Counted from the first letter of the stretch, positions 41,669-51,742 are shown. The stretch is DNA of 64,000 nt from Kitasatospora sp. MAP5-34 (GCF_029894335.1 NZ_JARXZC010000004.1:186001-250000); one strand, 5' to 3'. Made by a program: numbers and translations. The notes: a model not told the origin generated them from the sequence alone.

Positions 41669-43078
41669 ATGAGCCGCTCCGCACACCCCGCCGGCCCCCG
41701 CCACGGAGACGTGCTGCCGGAGGGGCACTACCTGGCCCCGCCGAGCGACCTCAACGCGCTCGACCCCAAGGTCTGGGCCCGGACGGTGACCCGCGACGCC
41801 GAGGGCGTGGCCACGGTCGGCGGGCGGGACGGTGTCGGCGGGCTGGACGTGAAGGCGCTGGCGGCGGAGTTCGGCACCCCGGCGTACATCCTCGACGAGC
41901 AGGACTTCCGGACCCGGGCCCGCGCCTGGCGCGATGCGTTCGGCGACGGCGCGGACGTGTACTACGCGGGCAAGGCGTTCCTCTCCAAGGCGATCGTCCG
42001 CTGGCTGCGCGAGGAGGGTCTCAACCTGGATGTGTGCAGCGCGGGCGAGTTGGCGGTGGCGCTGGCCGCCGGGATGCCGGGGGAGCGGATCGCGCTGCAC
42101 GGCAACAACAAGACGGCCCAGGAGCTGGAGCACGCCGTCAAGGCCGGGGTCGGGCACATCGTGGTCGACTCGTACCAGGAGATCGAGCTGCTCGCCGCGA
42201 TCGCCGAGAGCCAGGGCGTGCGTCAGCCGATCCTGATCCGGGTGACGGTCGGCGTCGAGGCGCACACCCACGAGTTCATCGCGACGGCGCACGAGGACCA
42301 GAAGTTCGGCCTGTCGCTCAGCGGCGGCGCGGCGGCCGAGGCCGTACGCAGGGTGCTCGCGAAGGACAGCCTGGAGCTGCGCGGCATCCACTCGCACATC
42401 GGTTCGCAGATCTTCGACACCGCCGGTTTCGAGGTCTCGGCCCGCCGCCTGGTCGGTCTGCTGGCCGAGGTGCGGGACGAGCACGGCGTCGAGCTGCCCG
42501 AGATCGACCTCGGCGGCGGCCTCGGCATCGCGTACACCAGCGAGGACGACCCCAAGCAGCCCGCCGAGATCGCCGCCTCGCTGGCCGAGATCGTCCGCCG
42601 CGAGTGCGCCTCGGCCCAGCTCAAGGCCCCCCGGATCTCGGTCGAGCCGGGCCGGGCGATCGTCGGCCCGACGGCCTTCACGCTGTACGAGGTCGGGACG
42701 ATCAAGCCGCTCGAAGGGCTGCGGACGTACGTCAGCGTGGACGGCGGCATGTCGGACAACATCCGTACCGCGCTCTACGACGCCGAGTACTCGGTCGCGC
42801 TGGTCTCGCGTACCAGCGAGGCGGCTCCGATGCTGGTCAGGGTGGTCGGCAAGCACTGCGAGTCCGGTGACATCGTCGTCCGGGACGCCTTCCTGCCCGC
42901 CGACCTCGCGGCCGGTGACCTGATCGCGGTGCCCGCCACCGGGGCGTACTGCCGGTCGATGGCGAGCAACTACAACCACGCGCTGCGCCCGCCGGTGGTC
43001 GCGGTGGACGCCGACGGCGCCCGGGTGATCGTGCGGCGCGAGACGGAGGAGGATCTCCTGCGGCTCGATATCGGATGA
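41669..43078 (+). CDS. lysA: diaminopimelate decarboxylase
   Basis: A 469-residue PLP enzyme making lysine from meso-diaminopimelate. The PLP-binding Lys is in [14 protein letters not shown] (about residue 100). [16 protein letters not shown] and the phosphate-binding [13 protein letters not shown] are present, and the Cys of the active site lies in [10 protein letters not shown] near the C-terminus. The barrel and C-terminal beta domain are complete. ATG 41669 has GGAAGAG upstream. It heads a series of aspartate-family genes but is separated from hom by 247 bases with its own promoter. Confidence 0.95.
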   Translation: MSRSAHPAGPRHGDVLPEGHYLAPPSDLNALDPKVWARTVTRDAEGVATVGGRDGVGGLDVKALAAEFGTPAYILDEQDFRTRARAWRDAFGDGADVYYAGKAFLSKAIVRWLREEGLNLDVCSAGELAVALAAGMPGERIALHGNNKTAQELEHAVKAGVGHIVVDSYQEIELLAAIAESQGVRQPILIRVTVGVEAHTHEFIATAHEDQKFGLSLSGGAAAEAVRRVLAKDSLELRGIHSHIGSQIFDTAGFEVSARRLVGLLAEVRDEHGVELPEIDLGGGLGIAYTSEDDPKQPAEIAASLAEIVRRECASAQLKAPRISVEPGRAIVGPTAFTLYEVGTIKPLEGLRTYVSVDGGMSDNIRTALYDAEYSVALVSRTSEAAPMLVRVVGKHCESGDIVVRDAFLPADLAAGDLIAVPATGAYCRSMASNYNHALRPPVVAVDADGARVIVRRETEEDLLRLDIG

Positions 43079-43086
43079 CGAAATCC

Positions 43087-43116
43087 TTGTCTCAGATTCT
43101 GGAACGCCCGTAGATT
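43087..43116 (+). promoter_or_regulatory. promoter for hom
   Basis: TTGTCT (43087-43092), an 18-base spacer, TAGATT (43111-43116). It gives a leader of about 200 bases before hom. Confidence 0.55.
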
Positions 43117-43207
43117 CACGCGGGAAGTCCCGGAGACTGGTACAGACCGAGGTGGCGATCGAGGTACCGGCCGAGGTGTCCACCACGGTGTCGACCGAGG
43201 TGCCGAT

Positions 43208-43235
43208 CACGTACCGCGATCCACGTACCGCGATC
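43208..43235. repeat. 14-bp tandem repeat in hom leader
   Basis: CACGTACCGCGATC occurs twice in a row (43208-43221, 43222-43235), with a partial third copy just after. It lies inside the 5' leader of hom. Confidence 0.75.
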
Positions 43236-43325
43236 AACGTTCCACGTACCAACCGAATCCCTGCGGGTACTCGCGAAGAGTCGGGAAACCGCCCGCCAGG
43301 AACGAAGAATGCAGAGCGGAGTCGG

Positions 43326-44618
43326 ATGATGCGTACGCGCCCGCTGAAGGTGGCGTTGCTGGGCTGTGGTGTGGTGGGCTCCGAGGTGGCGCGCATCATG
43401 ACGACGGACGCCGCCGACCTCGCCGCGCGGATCGGCGCGCCGGTCGAGCTGGCGGGCATTGCCGTCCGCCGCTCCGGGCGGGCCAGGCCCGGCGTGCCCG
43501 AGCACCTGCTCACCACGGACGCCCAGGCGCTGGTCGGCCGGGGTGACATCGACGTGGTGATCGAGGTGGTCGGCGGGATCGAGCCGTCCAAACAGCTCAT
43601 CCTCTCGGCGTTCAAGCAGGGTGCCTCGGTGGTCAGCGCCAACAAGGCGCTGCTCGCCAGGGACGGCGCCGAGCTGCACCAGGCGGCCGTCGACGCCGGG
43701 GTGGACCTGTACTACGAGGCGGCCGTCGCGGGTGCCATCCCGCTGATCCGCCCGCTGCGCGAGTCGCTCGCCGGTGACAAGGTCAACCGGGTGCTCGGCA
43801 TCGTCAACGGCACCACCAACTTCATCCTCGACAAGATGGACACCACCGGCGCCGGGTACTCCGAGGCGCTGGAGGAGGCCACCGCGCTCGGCTACGCCGA
43901 GGCCGACCCGACGGCCGACGTCGAGGGCTTCGACGCCGCCGCGAAGGCCGCGATCCTGGCCGGCATCGCCTTCCACACCAAGGTCACCGCCGCCGACGTC
44001 TACCGCGAGGGCCTCACCGAGGTCACGGCCGCCGACATCGCCTCCGCGAAGGCGATGGGCTGCGTGGTCAAGCTGCTGGCGATCTGCGAGCGCGCGGCCG
44101 ACGGCGAGTCCGTGACCGCCCGCGTGCACCCCGCGATGCTGCCGCTGAGCCACCCGCTGGCCTCCGTCCGGGAGGCGTACAACGCGGTGTTCGTGGAGGC
44201 GGAGGCGGCCGGCCGGCTGATGTTCTACGGCCCGGGCGCCGGTGGCGCGCCGACCGCCTCCGCCGTGCTGGGCGACCTGGTCGCGGTCTGCCGCAACAAG
44301 GTGAACGGCACCACCGGACCGCGCGACTCGGTCTACACCCAGCTGCCCGCGAAGCCGATGGACCAGGTCATCACCCGGTACCACGTCAGCCTGGACGTCG
44401 ACGACCGCGCGGGCGTGCTCGCCCAGGTGGCGTCCGTCTTCGCCGAGCACGGCGTCTCCATCGACACCGTGCGCCAGCAGGGCCGCGACGGCGACGCCTC
44501 GCTCGTCGTGGTCACCCACCGCGCCACCGACGCCGCGCTGTCGGCGACGGTGGAGAAGATCCGCGCGCTGGACAGCGTGCGTGACGTGGCCAGCATCATG
44601 CGGGTTGAAGGGGAGTAG
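43326..44618 (+). CDS. hom: homoserine dehydrogenase
   Basis: A 430-residue NAD(P)-dependent enzyme reducing aspartate semialdehyde to homoserine. The Rossmann start is [17 protein letters not shown]. The catalytic domain carries [14 protein letters not shown] and [20 protein letters not shown]-terminal ACT domain (about 350-430, [22 protein letters not shown]) is the usual site of threonine feedback. Two adjacent ATGs (43326, 43329) follow GGAG; the second has the better spacing, and the first follows family annotation. thrC starts seven bases after its stop, so the two form an operon. Confidence 0.94.
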   Translation: MMRTRPLKVALLGCGVVGSEVARIMTTDAADLAARIGAPVELAGIAVRRSGRARPGVPEHLLTTDAQALVGRGDIDVVIEVVGGIEPSKQLILSAFKQGASVVSANKALLARDGAELHQAAVDAGVDLYYEAAVAGAIPLIRPLRESLAGDKVNRVLGIVNGTTNFILDKMDTTGAGYSEALEEATALGYAEADPTADVEGFDAAAKAAILAGIAFHTKVTAADVYREGLTEVTAADIASAKAMGCVVKLLAICERAADGESVTARVHPAMLPLSHPLASVREAYNAVFVEAEAAGRLMFYGPGAGGAPTASAVLGDLVAVCRNKVNGTTGPRDSVYTQLPAKPMDQVITRYHVSLDVDDRAGVLAQVASVFAEHGVSIDTVRQQGRDGDASLVVVTHRATDAALSATVEKIRALDSVRDVASIMRVEGE

Positions 44619-44625
44619 GAGCACC

Positions 44626-45711
44626 ATGAACGCCGTCATCGACAGAGCGCACACCCACCAGTGGCGCGGCCTCATCGAGGAGTACCGCGACCGGCTGCCG
44701 GTCAGCGACTCCACCCCCGTGGTCACCCTGCTGGAGGGTGGCACGCCCCTCGTCCCCGCGCAGGTGCTCTCCGAGCGCACCGGCTGCGAGGTCTACCTCA
44801 AGGTCGAGGGCGCCAACCCGACCGGGTCCTTCAAGGACCGGGGCATGACGATGGCGATCTCGAAGGCCAAGGAGGACGGCGCGCAGGCCGTCATCTGCGC
44901 CTCGACGGGCAACACCTCGGCCTCGGCCGCCGCGTACGCGGTGCGGGCCGGCATGGTCTGTGCCGTCCTCGTCCCGCAGGGCAAGATCGCGCTCGGCAAG
45001 ATGGGCCAGGCCCTGGTGCACGGCGCGAAGATCCTTCAGGTGGACGGGAACTTCGACGACTGCCTCACTCTTGCGCGTGAACTGTCCGAGAAGTACCCGG
45101 TGGCGCTGGTCAACTCGGTGAACCCGGTCCGGATCGAGGGCCAGAAGACGGCCGCCTTCGAGATCGTGGACATGCTGGGCGATGCCCCGGACATCCACGT
45201 CCTGCCGGTCGGCAACGCGGGCAACATCACCGCGTACTGGAAGGGCTACCGCGAGTACGCCGCCGACGGCCTGGCCACCCACAAGCCGCGCATGTGGGGC
45301 TTCCAGGCGTCCGGTTCGGCGCCGATCGTGGACGGGCACCCGGTGCTCAAGCCGCAGACCATCGCGACCGCGATCCGGATCGGCAACCCGGCCTCCTGGG
45401 ACTTCGCGATCGCCGCGCGGGACGAGTCGGGCGGCCTCATCGACAAGGTGACGGACCGTCAGATCCTGTCCGCCTACCGCCTGTTGGCCGCCCAGGAGGG
45501 CGTCTTCGTGGAGCCCGCCTCGGCCGCGAGCGTGGCGGGTCTGCTGCAGGCCGCCGAGCGGGGCCTGGTGGACCCGGGGCAGCGGATCGTCTGCACCGTG
45601 ACCGGAAACGGTCTGAAGGACCCGGACTGGGCGGTGGCCGGCGCCCCGCAGCCGCACGTCGTCCCGATCGACGCCGAGGCGGCCGCGCAGCGGCTCGGAC
45701 TGCTCGACTGA
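44626..45711 (+). CDS. thrC: threonine synthase
   Basis: A 361-residue PLP enzyme converting O-phosphohomoserine to threonine. The PLP Lys is in [18 protein letters not shown] (about residue 67), and [20 protein letters not shown] and the phosphate loop [13 protein letters not shown] are present. It belongs to the short type of bacterial enzyme. ATG 44626 has GGGGAGTAGGAG upstream and lies seven bases after hom. thrB, which supplies the substrate, follows after a 422-base gap with its own promoter region. Confidence 0.95.
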   Translation: MNAVIDRAHTHQWRGLIEEYRDRLPVSDSTPVVTLLEGGTPLVPAQVLSERTGCEVYLKVEGANPTGSFKDRGMTMAISKAKEDGAQAVICASTGNTSASAAAYAVRAGMVCAVLVPQGKIALGKMGQALVHGAKILQVDGNFDDCLTLARELSEKYPVALVNSVNPVRIEGQKTAAFEIVDMLGDAPDIHVLPVGNAGNITAYWKGYREYAADGLATHKPRMWGFQASGSAPIVDGHPVLKPQTIATAIRIGNPASWDFAIAARDESGGLIDKVTDRQILSAYRLLAAQEGVFVEPASAASVAGLLQAAERGLVDPGQRIVCTVTGNGLKDPDWAVAGAPQPHVVPIDAEAAAQRLGLLD

Positions 45712-45712
45712 C

Positions 45713-45756
45713 GTTCCGCCGAAGCCCCGCCGAGGCTCCGGCGAAGTTCCGGCGAA
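45713..45756. repeat. four degenerate 11-bp tandem repeats
   Basis: GTTCCGCCGAA, GCCCCGCCGAG, GCTCCGGCGAA and GTTCCGGCGAA follow in register directly after the thrC stop. Confidence 0.7.
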
Positions 45757-45829
45757 GTCCGCGAGTGACGGTACGGGTCCGCGAGTGGCTGCGCGGTGAC
45801 CGTACGGGACTGACAGTACGTCAACAGTT

Positions 45830-45855
45830 GGGCCGACTCTTTCGGGGGTCGGCCC
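45830..45855 (+). terminator. hairpin after thrC
   Basis: GGGCCGAC (45830-45837) pairs with GTCGGCCC (45848-45855) across 10 bases; one more T-A pair extends it. It is a moderate terminator for hom-thrC. Confidence 0.55.
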
Positions 45856-45869
45856 ACTGCGGGTTTCGG

Positions 45870-45887
45870 ATGACACCTTTGTGTCAT
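45870..45887. promoter_or_regulatory. palindrome upstream of thrB
   Basis: ATGACAC-CTTT-GTGTCAT is a perfect palindrome with 7-base arms in an AT-richer patch about 250 bases before thrB. It is operator-like; I cannot name the regulator. Confidence 0.45.
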
Positions 45888-46133
45888 TTACCCGGCACTG
45901 AACAGCGCTGATTTCACACACTTTCCGGCCAGAAAGGGCAACACGGCCGATCGAAAGGGGGCGAGGTGTACCGCTGTGGAACCTCTCTTCGATAGTCTGG
46001 CCCCGACGGGCCGCGCCGTGACCGATGAGCGCCCGCCTCGCCGGGGCTTGTCGTGAAGACCCCGCCCACGCACCATCGCAGGCCCTCGTACCGGGCCGCC
46101 CCGAGCAATCAACCCCCAGGAGAGTCCCCCCAC

Positions 46134-47051
46134 ATGGCTGGTCCTGCGTTCCGTGCCGCCGCCGTCCGGGTCCGGGTCCCCGCGACCAGCGCCAACCTCG
46201 GCCCTGGCTTCGACGCCTTCGGACTCGCCCTGGGTCTCTACGACGACGTGGTGGTCCGGGTCGCCGAGTCCGGCCTCTCGGTCGACATCGCAGGTCAGGG
46301 CGCGGACACGCTGCCCAGGGATGAGCGCCACCTGCTGGTCCGCTCGATGCGGGCCGCCTTCGACCGGCTCGGCGGCCAGCCGCGCGGTCTCGAAATCGTC
46401 TGCGCCAACCGGATACCGCACGGCCGTGGCCTGGGTTCCTCCTCCGCCGCGATCTGCGCGGGCCTCGTCGCGGCCCGTGCCGTCACCATCGGCGGCCCCG
46501 CCGCCCTCGACGACGAGGCGCTGCTGGCCCTCGCCTCCGAGCTGGAGGGCCACCCGGACAACGTCGCCGCCTGTCTGCGCGGCGGGTTCACCATCGCCTG
46601 GACGGACGAGGACGCCGCCCGGGCGGTCACACTGGAGCCGTCCGAGCAGGTCGTTCCGGTTGTTTTCATCCCGGCCACCGAGGTGCTCACCGAGGCCGCC
46701 CGGGGTCTGCTGCCCAAGACCGTGCCGCTCGCCGACGCCGCCGTCAACGCCGGGCGCTCGGCCCTGCTGGTCGAGGCCCTCACCCGGCGGCCCGAGCTGC
46801 TGCTCGCCGCCACCGAGGACCGCCTGCACCAGGACTACCGCGCCTCCGCGATGCCCGACAGCGCCGCGCTGGTGGGGGCGCTGCGCGCGGAGGGCATCCC
46901 GGCGGTCATCTCCGGCGCCGGGCCGACCGTGCTGGCGTTCTCCGATGCCGAAAACGCCGACAAGTTGCTTCAGTTCGCGGGGGCGTCGTTCGACGCGCAC
47001 CGGCTGCAGCTGGACCGGACCGGAGCAACCGTTCTCCCGCTCAACGCATGA
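46134..47051 (+). CDS. thrB: homoserine kinase
   Basis: A 305-residue GHMP kinase that phosphorylates homoserine for ThrC. The N-terminus reads VRVRVPATSANLGPGFDAFG, the ATP-binding motif is PHGRGLGSSSAAICAGL, and the GHMP C-terminal motif ISGAGPTVLAF is present. ATG 46134 has AGGAGAG ten bases upstream. It completes the hom-thrC-thrB threonine branch. A long untranslated stretch follows before rho. Confidence 0.95.
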   Translation: MAGPAFRAAAVRVRVPATSANLGPGFDAFGLALGLYDDVVVRVAESGLSVDIAGQGADTLPRDERHLLVRSMRAAFDRLGGQPRGLEIVCANRIPHGRGLGSSSAAICAGLVAARAVTIGGPAALDDEALLALASELEGHPDNVAACLRGGFTIAWTDEDAARAVTLEPSEQVVPVVFIPATEVLTEAARGLLPKTVPLADAAVNAGRSALLVEALTRRPELLLAATEDRLHQDYRASAMPDSAALVGALRAEGIPAVISGAGPTVLAFSDAENADKLLQFAGASFDAHRLQLDRTGATVLPLNA

Positions 47052-47641
47052 CGCATGACGCATAGCGCACACCGTGGTGAGCAGGGGGAATGCGGCCCGC
47101 GATTTGGGCCGGGCCGGAACGATTGACAGGAACAGGGCTGGGGAATGTGTCAGGGGGTCGGTAGTGTTAACCTCATTGCTGCACCAGATGCCCTCCGGGG
47201 CCCGGTGCGACGCGTCCCGATCCCGACCTCCCGCCCGTACGGCAAGCCCGCCCGGAGCGAGATGTGGAAGTACGGGACGACGATTCTCCGGGAGCCCTCC
47301 ACAGCGCGTACGCAGCCTGCCTGCGCGATTGCGGCCGCATCCCGAAGCCGTGACGGCACCTGACTCCCTCCCGCCGCCTCCAGCCTGAGGCACAGCCGGG
47401 CGGAGCGCGGGGTACCGCCACGCGACGGGGGCCCGGGTATCGCAGGCAGCAGGGTTGGCACGAGACCGGCCCACCGCGCCGTTTCGCACCACAGTGCACC
47501 GCACATCGCAGCTTCCCCCCGACTGGCTCCGCCATTCGAGGGGTCCACAGCCTCGGACCGACGCAGACGAGCGTTGGTCAGGACAGCACAACCGGTCGCC
47601 GAGCCAGACAGGCCGACGTCCGCTCCAGGGAAGGACCCTTA
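47052..47641 (+). other. long C-rich leader of rho
   Basis: 590 bases without a gene precede rho. TTGACA at 47123-47128 lacks a good -10 at normal spacing; TAGTGTTAAC at 47162-47171 is the best -10-like element, which would give a 5' leader of about 470 bases. The leader is rich in C and poor in stable coding frames, as expected of a Rho-loading (rut) region, so autoregulation by Rho is possible. No riboswitch was recognised. Confidence 0.45.
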
Positions 47642-49837
47642 GTGAGCGACACCACCGATCTGATGGGCGCGCGCCCGGACGCTGAAGCGTCGGACGCAGC
47701 CGCCGCCCCCGCGGCCCCGGCCAAGCGCCGTCGCGCCGCTGCCGCGGGCCTCGACGGCCTGGTCCTGGCCGAGCTTCAGAAGCTCGCCTCGACCCTCGGC
47801 ATCAGCGGTACCGGACGGCTGCGCAAGAGCCAGCTGATCGATGCCATCAAGGACAAGAGCGGCGGAGACCCGCTGCTCGCCGGCGCCGCGGCCTCGGCCG
47901 CGCCCGCCAAGCGCGCCGCCAAGGCCGCCGCCGCTGCTCCGGCACCGGCAGCCGAGGCCGCGCCCGCCGCCGCCCCGGCCGCCGCCGCGACGGAGAAGCC
48001 GGCCCGCCGTTCGCGCGCCGCCGCCGTGGCCGCCGAGCCGGCCGCGCAGATCGACATCCCGGTGCAGGCCGCCGCCGAGGCCGCTCCGGCCCAGGCCGGG
48101 CGGGCCCGCCGCCGCGCCACCTCGGCGGGTGGCACCCCCACCGCCGACGCCGTGGCCGAGCAGAACACCGCCGTGCTCGCGGAGGCCAAGTCCGAGACGC
48201 AGACCCGGACCGCCGACTCCCGCAGCACGGAGACGCGCGGCACCGAGACGCGTGGCACCGAGACCCGCGCCTTCGAGGGTGACGCCCGGACCGAGACCCG
48301 CCGTGACCGCCGGGACCGCCGCGACCGTCGTGAGGGCCCGGAGGCCGGCGACGGTCAGCCGGCCCAGGACGGTGACTCCCGCGAGTCGCGCCGGGACCGC
48401 CGCAACCGCCGCGACCGGACGGACCGTCCGGAGCGTACGGAGCGCAGCGAGCGGCAGGGTGGCCAGCAGGGTCAGCAGACCCAGCCGGTCGCGCAGGAGA
48501 GTCGCCAGGACAGCAGGCAGGACAACAGCCAGCAGAACCGCCAGCCGGTCTCCCAGCAGCAGCAGGGTGGCGGCGGCTACGACGACGACGAGTTCGGCGA
48601 CGGTCGTCGCGGCCGTCGTGGCCGTTACCGTGACCGCCGGGGCCGTGGCACCCGCGGTGACCGCTTCGAGGGCAACGTGCCCGAGGTGCAGGTCAACGAC
48701 GACGACGTGCTGATCCCCGTCGCGGGCATCCTGGACATCCTCGACAACTACGCGTTCGTCCGGACCTCCGGCTACCTGCCCGGTTCGAACGACGTCTACG
48801 TCTCGCTCGCCCAGGTCCGCAAGAACGGCCTGCGCAAGGGTGACGCCATCACCGGTGCCGTCCGCCAGCCCAAGGACGGCGAGCGCCGCGAGAAGTTCAA
48901 CGCCATGGTGCGGCTGGACTCCGTCAACGGCATGGACCCGGAGAGCGGCCGTAACCGCCCCGAGTTCGGCAAGCTCACCCCGCTCTACCCGCAGGAGCGC
49001 CTGCGGCTGGAGACCGACCCGGGCATCCTGACCACCCGCATCATCGACCTCGTGTCGCCGATCGGTAAGGGCCAGCGTGGTCTGATCGTCGCCCCGCCGA
49101 AGACCGGCAAGACGATGATCATGCAGGCGATCGCCAACGCGATCACCCACAACAACCCCGAGTGCCACCTGATGGTCGTCCTGGTCGACGAGCGTCCGGA
49201 AGAGGTCACCGACATGCAGCGGTCGGTGAAGGGCGAGGTCATCTCCTCGACCTTCGACCGCCCGGCCGAGGACCACACCGTGGTCGCCGAGCTGGCCATC
49301 GAGCGTGCCAAGCGCCTGGTGGAGCTGGGCCACGACGTGGTGATCCTGCTCGACTCGATCACCCGCCTGGGCCGTGCCTACAACCTGGCGGCGCCGGCCT
49401 CCGGCCGCATCCTGTCCGGTGGTGTCGACTCGACCGCGCTCTACCCGCCGAAGAAGTTCTTCGGTGCCGCGCGCAACATCGAGAACGGCGGCTCGCTGAC
49501 CATCCTCGCCACCGCGCTGGTGGAGACCGGCTCCCGGGCCGACGAGGTCGTCTTCGAGGAGTTCAAGGGCACCGGCAACATGGAGCTCAAGCTCGACCGC
49601 AAGCTCTCGGACAAGCGCATCTTCCCGGCCGTCGACGTCGACGCGTCCTCCACCCGTAAGGAGGAGATCCTGCTGGGCAAGGAGGAGTTGGCCGTCGCCT
49701 GGAAGCTCCGCCGGGTGCTGCACGCGCTCGACTCGCAGCAGGCGCTCGAGCTGCTGCTGGACAAGATGAAGCAGACCAAGAGCAACGCCGAGTTCCTGAT
49801 GCAGATCGCCAAGACCACGCCGGGCTCCGGCGACTGA
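47642..49837 (+). CDS. rho: transcription termination factor Rho
   Basis: A 731-residue RNA-dependent hexameric helicase that ends transcription. The N-terminal Rho helix bundle (about 40-80, [13 protein letters not shown]) is followed by a large actinobacterial insertion (about 85-345). This is first Ala-rich, then dominated by Arg/Asp/Glu/Gln/Gly (repeats such as RDRRDRRD and ETRGTETR). The RNA-binding cold-shock-like domain ([19 protein letters not shown]) and the ATPase with [13 protein letters not shown] (about 485) and [15 protein letters not shown] follow. The start is GTG with GGAAGGA upstream. The insertion is natural in this phylum and helps binding of GC-rich RNA. Confidence 0.96.
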   Translation: MSDTTDLMGARPDAEASDAAAAPAAPAKRRRAAAAGLDGLVLAELQKLASTLGISGTGRLRKSQLIDAIKDKSGGDPLLAGAAASAAPAKRAAKAAAAAPAPAAEAAPAAAPAAAATEKPARRSRAAAVAAEPAAQIDIPVQAAAEAAPAQAGRARRRATSAGGTPTADAVAEQNTAVLAEAKSETQTRTADSRSTETRGTETRGTETRAFEGDARTETRRDRRDRRDRREGPEAGDGQPAQDGDSRESRRDRRNRRDRTDRPERTERSERQGGQQGQQTQPVAQESRQDSRQDNSQQNRQPVSQQQQGGGGYDDDEFGDGRRGRRGRYRDRRGRGTRGDRFEGNVPEVQVNDDDVLIPVAGILDILDNYAFVRTSGYLPGSNDVYVSLAQVRKNGLRKGDAITGAVRQPKDGERREKFNAMVRLDSVNGMDPESGRNRPEFGKLTPLYPQERLRLETDPGILTTRIIDLVSPIGKGQRGLIVAPPKTGKTMIMQAIANAITHNNPECHLMVVLVDERPEEVTDMQRSVKGEVISSTFDRPAEDHTVVAELAIERAKRLVELGHDVVILLDSITRLGRAYNLAAPASGRILSGGVDSTALYPPKKFFGAARNIENGGSLTILATALVETGSRADEVVFEEFKGTGNMELKLDRKLSDKRIFPAVDVDASSTRKEEILLGKEELAVAWKLRRVLHALDSQQALELLLDKMKQTKSNAEFLMQIAKTTPGSGD

Positions 49838-49853
49838 CGAAGCATCCAGTGAC

Positions 49854-49886
49854 GAAGCCCCGGACTGCACTGCGGTCCGGGGCTTC
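49854..49886 (+). terminator. 12-bp stem terminator after rho
   Basis: GAAGCCCCGGAC (49854-49865), a 9-base loop, GTCCGGGGCTTC (49875-49886). Confidence 0.8.
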
Positions 49887-49940
49887 TCGCTGTTCCGACG
49901 CCGTTCCTCATGGCGGTTCCTCATGGCGTTTCAAGGTGGT

Positions 49941-50026
49941 CATAAGAATCGGACTTATGCGTTTCTGCTTCGCTATCCTCAATAAGACGGTCATTCCGAC
50001 CAAAACCGGCAGACGTGACATAAGTC
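49941..50026. promoter_or_regulatory. AT-rich control region with CATAAG boxes
   Basis: CATAAG-AATCGGA-CTTATG (49941-49959) is a perfect palindrome. A further CATAAGTC at 50019-50026 is the exact inverse of GACTTATG at 49952-49959. The whole stretch is far poorer in G+C than the surroundings and lies just before the LCP gene. It may be a regulator site. Confidence 0.5.
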
Positions 50027-50049
50027 GCAGGGTGTGAGGGCGAGACGAC

Positions 50050-51114
50050 ATGGCCGATCACAAGAAGGTCCGGAGCCGGCGGGGCCGGCTGGTACGCGCT
50101 GTCGTGTTCACCCTCGCCGGGCTGCTGGTGGTGGGCGCGGGGGCGGCCGGGTACGCGTACTGGAGGCTCAACCGCAACATCAAGAGCGTCGACATCAACG
50201 CGCAGCTCGGTTCGAGCCGTCCGCCGGCCTCCACCGACGGGTCGTTCAACGTCCTGGTGCTGGGGTCCGACTCGCGCAGCGGTGCCAATGGCAACCTCGC
50301 GGGCGGCGCCACCGACGGCACCGCGCGCTCGGACACCGCGATGGTGGTGCACGTCAACCAGGCGCACACGCACGCGGACGTGGTGAGCATCCCGCGCGAC
50401 ACCCTGGTCCCGCGCCCCGACTGCGTCGGCACCGACGGCAAGCCCGTGGCGGGGGCGAAGAGCGCGATGTTCAACGCCGCGTTCGAGGTCGGCGGCCCGG
50501 CCTGCGCGGTGAAGACCGCCGAGGCGCTCACCGGGCTGCGGATGGACCACTTCGTGGAGATCGACTTCTCGGGCTTCGCCGGGTTCATCGACGCGATCGG
50601 CGGGGTCACCGTGACCACCACCGTGAACATCGACGACCAGGACAGCGGTCTTCACCTGCAGGCCGGCACCCACCACCTGAACGGCACCGACGCGCTCGCC
50701 TTCGTCCGGACCAGGCACGGGGTCGGCGACGGCAGCGACCTCGGCCGGATCGAGCTGCAGAAGCAGATGGTGAAGTCGATCATGTCCCAGGTCGGTGGCA
50801 GCGGGCTGACCTCCGATCCGACCAGACTCTTCTCGGTCGCCGACAAGCTCACCAAGAGCATCACCACCGACTCGCAGCTGGGCTCGGTCTCCGCACTGAT
50901 GGGCCTCTCGGGCACTCTCAAGGGCATCGGCCCGGACGAGCTGACGATGGTCACGCTCCCGGTGGGGACGGCCCCTACGGACCCGAACCGGGTGGTCCAG
51001 CTCCAGCCCCAGGCGGCCCAGCTCTGGACGGCGCTGAAGGGGGACAAGCCGGTGCCGCAGGCGATCGTCAGCTCCCAGCCCGACAACCCGGCGGATTCGA
51101 AGGCAACTGGGTAA
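50050..51114 (+). CDS. LytR-CpsA-Psr (LCP) family cell-wall ligase
   Basis: A 354-residue membrane-anchored enzyme. A short basic cytoplasmic start (KKVRSRRGRLVR) precedes one membrane helix (AVVFTLAGLLVVGAGAAGYAY), then the extracytoplasmic LCP domain. That domain shows FNVLVLGSDSRSG, RSDTAMVVHVN, VVSIPRDTLVPRP with its Arg/Asp phosphate ligands, and ALAFVRTRHGVGDGSDLGRIELQ. LCP proteins transfer polyprenyl-phosphate-linked glycopolymers to peptidoglycan. This fits the WecA/TagO-type transferase at 56762, which would make such linkage units. ATG 50050 has GAGGGCGAG upstream. It is a single-gene unit. Confidence 0.92.
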   Translation: MADHKKVRSRRGRLVRAVVFTLAGLLVVGAGAAGYAYWRLNRNIKSVDINAQLGSSRPPASTDGSFNVLVLGSDSRSGANGNLAGGATDGTARSDTAMVVHVNQAHTHADVVSIPRDTLVPRPDCVGTDGKPVAGAKSAMFNAAFEVGGPACAVKTAEALTGLRMDHFVEIDFSGFAGFIDAIGGVTVTTTVNIDDQDSGLHLQAGTHHLNGTDALAFVRTRHGVGDGSDLGRIELQKQMVKSIMSQVGGSGLTSDPTRLFSVADKLTKSITTDSQLGSVSALMGLSGTLKGIGPDELTMVTLPVGTAPTDPNRVVQLQPQAAQLWTALKGDKPVPQAIVSSQPDNPADSKATG

Positions 51115-51120
51115 CCACTG

Positions 51121-51168
51121 GGGGCGCGGGGCCCTGCTTGCTGAACTGCGTGCGCGAAAACCGGAAGG
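51121..51168. repeat. diverged inverted relative of dispersed repeat
   Basis: Read on the minus strand this stretch contains CTTCCGGTTTTCGCGCA, then GCAGTTC and CCCCGCGCCCC. These are the three blocks of the 31-bp repeat at 19895 and 23361, spaced by extra bases. Confidence 0.5.
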
Positions 51169-51217
51169 CGACTTCCTGTGCCCTCCTGCCTCGCTCAGTG
51201 CCTCGAAGGTCGGCCCC

Positions 51218-51243
51218 GGAATATCCGGCGAACCCACCCGGTT
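51218..51243 (+). promoter_or_regulatory. sigma-R promoter for rpmE
   Basis: GGAAT (51218-51222), 18 bases, GTT (51241-51243) matches the sigma-R consensus GGAAT-N18/19-GTT exactly. rpmE is a known member of the sigma-R (thiol-oxidative stress) regulon in S. coelicolor. The leader would be about 95 bases. Confidence 0.75.
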
Positions 51244-51345
51244 TGGGAAGATGCGGCCAGTCCTGGCAGACTGGTACGTCGGTCCCGGTTCACGTGCGCC
51301 TTCCTGGCGCCGACCCGGTACCCTCCCGATCACTAGGAGCATCCC

Positions 51346-51570
51346 TTGAAGCCCAACGTTCACCCCGAGTACGTGGTCACCCAGGTGACCTGCACCTGCG
51401 GCGCCGAGTTCACCACCCGCTCGACCGAGACCAGTGGCGTCATGCGCGCCGAGGTCTGCTCGCAGTGCCACCCCTTCTACACCGGCAAGCAGAAGATCCT
51501 CGACACCGGTGGCCGCGTCGCCCGCTTCGAGCAGCGCTTCGGCAAGAACCTCAGCGCGAAGCAGGCCTAG
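51346..51570 (+). CDS. rpmE: 50S ribosomal protein L31 (zinc form)
   Basis: A 74-residue ribosomal protein starting at TTG with TAGGAG upstream. It keeps the four zinc-ligand Cys of the C+ form (TCTCG near the start and CSQCHPF further on) and the typical [19 protein letters not shown]. The C+ form is the zinc-bound primary copy; streptomycetes also have a Cys-free copy elsewhere. The sigma-R promoter upstream links it to thiol stress, which agrees with its thiol-bound zinc. Confidence 0.95.
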   Translation: MKPNVHPEYVVTQVTCTCGAEFTTRSTETSGVMRAEVCSQCHPFYTGKQKILDTGGRVARFEQRFGKNLSAKQA

Positions 51571-51645
51571 CGCTCGTACGGCGCCGGTCTCTGGCGTTCC
51601 CGTTTCACGACGGGGGCGTCCGGGCCGGCGCCGTTCGCGTCTCCC

Positions 51646-51701
51646 CGCAGCACGCTCCTCGCAGCACACTCGCCGCAGCACGCTCCTCGCAGTGCGGTCC
51701 G
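51646..51701. repeat. 14-bp tandem repeat between rpmE and prfA
   Basis: Units CGCAGCACGCTCCT, CGCAGCACACTCGC and CGCAGCACGCTCCT are followed by a diverged fourth unit. It lies in the 172-base gap before prfA. Confidence 0.75.
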
Positions 51702-51742
51702 CACCCCTCACAACTCACTTCGTACGGAAGTAGGCCCATCCC

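Larger units (their letters stand above)
45712..46133. other. intergenic region between thrC and thrB
   Basis: 422 bases hold four degenerate 11-base tandem repeats (45713-45756), a hairpin (45830-45855), an 18-base palindrome (45870-45887) and, near 45993-45998, TAGTCT as a possible -10 for thrB. No gene was recognised. Confidence 0.5.

Noticed and set aside
45713..45756. 11-base tandem repeats as a PHO box
   Set aside because: The period fits, but the units read GTTCCGC/GTTCCGG rather than GTTCACC.
47639..49924. Long open frame opposite rho
   Set aside because: Antisense shadow of rho; Gly/Ala/Val/Leu-rich without domains.
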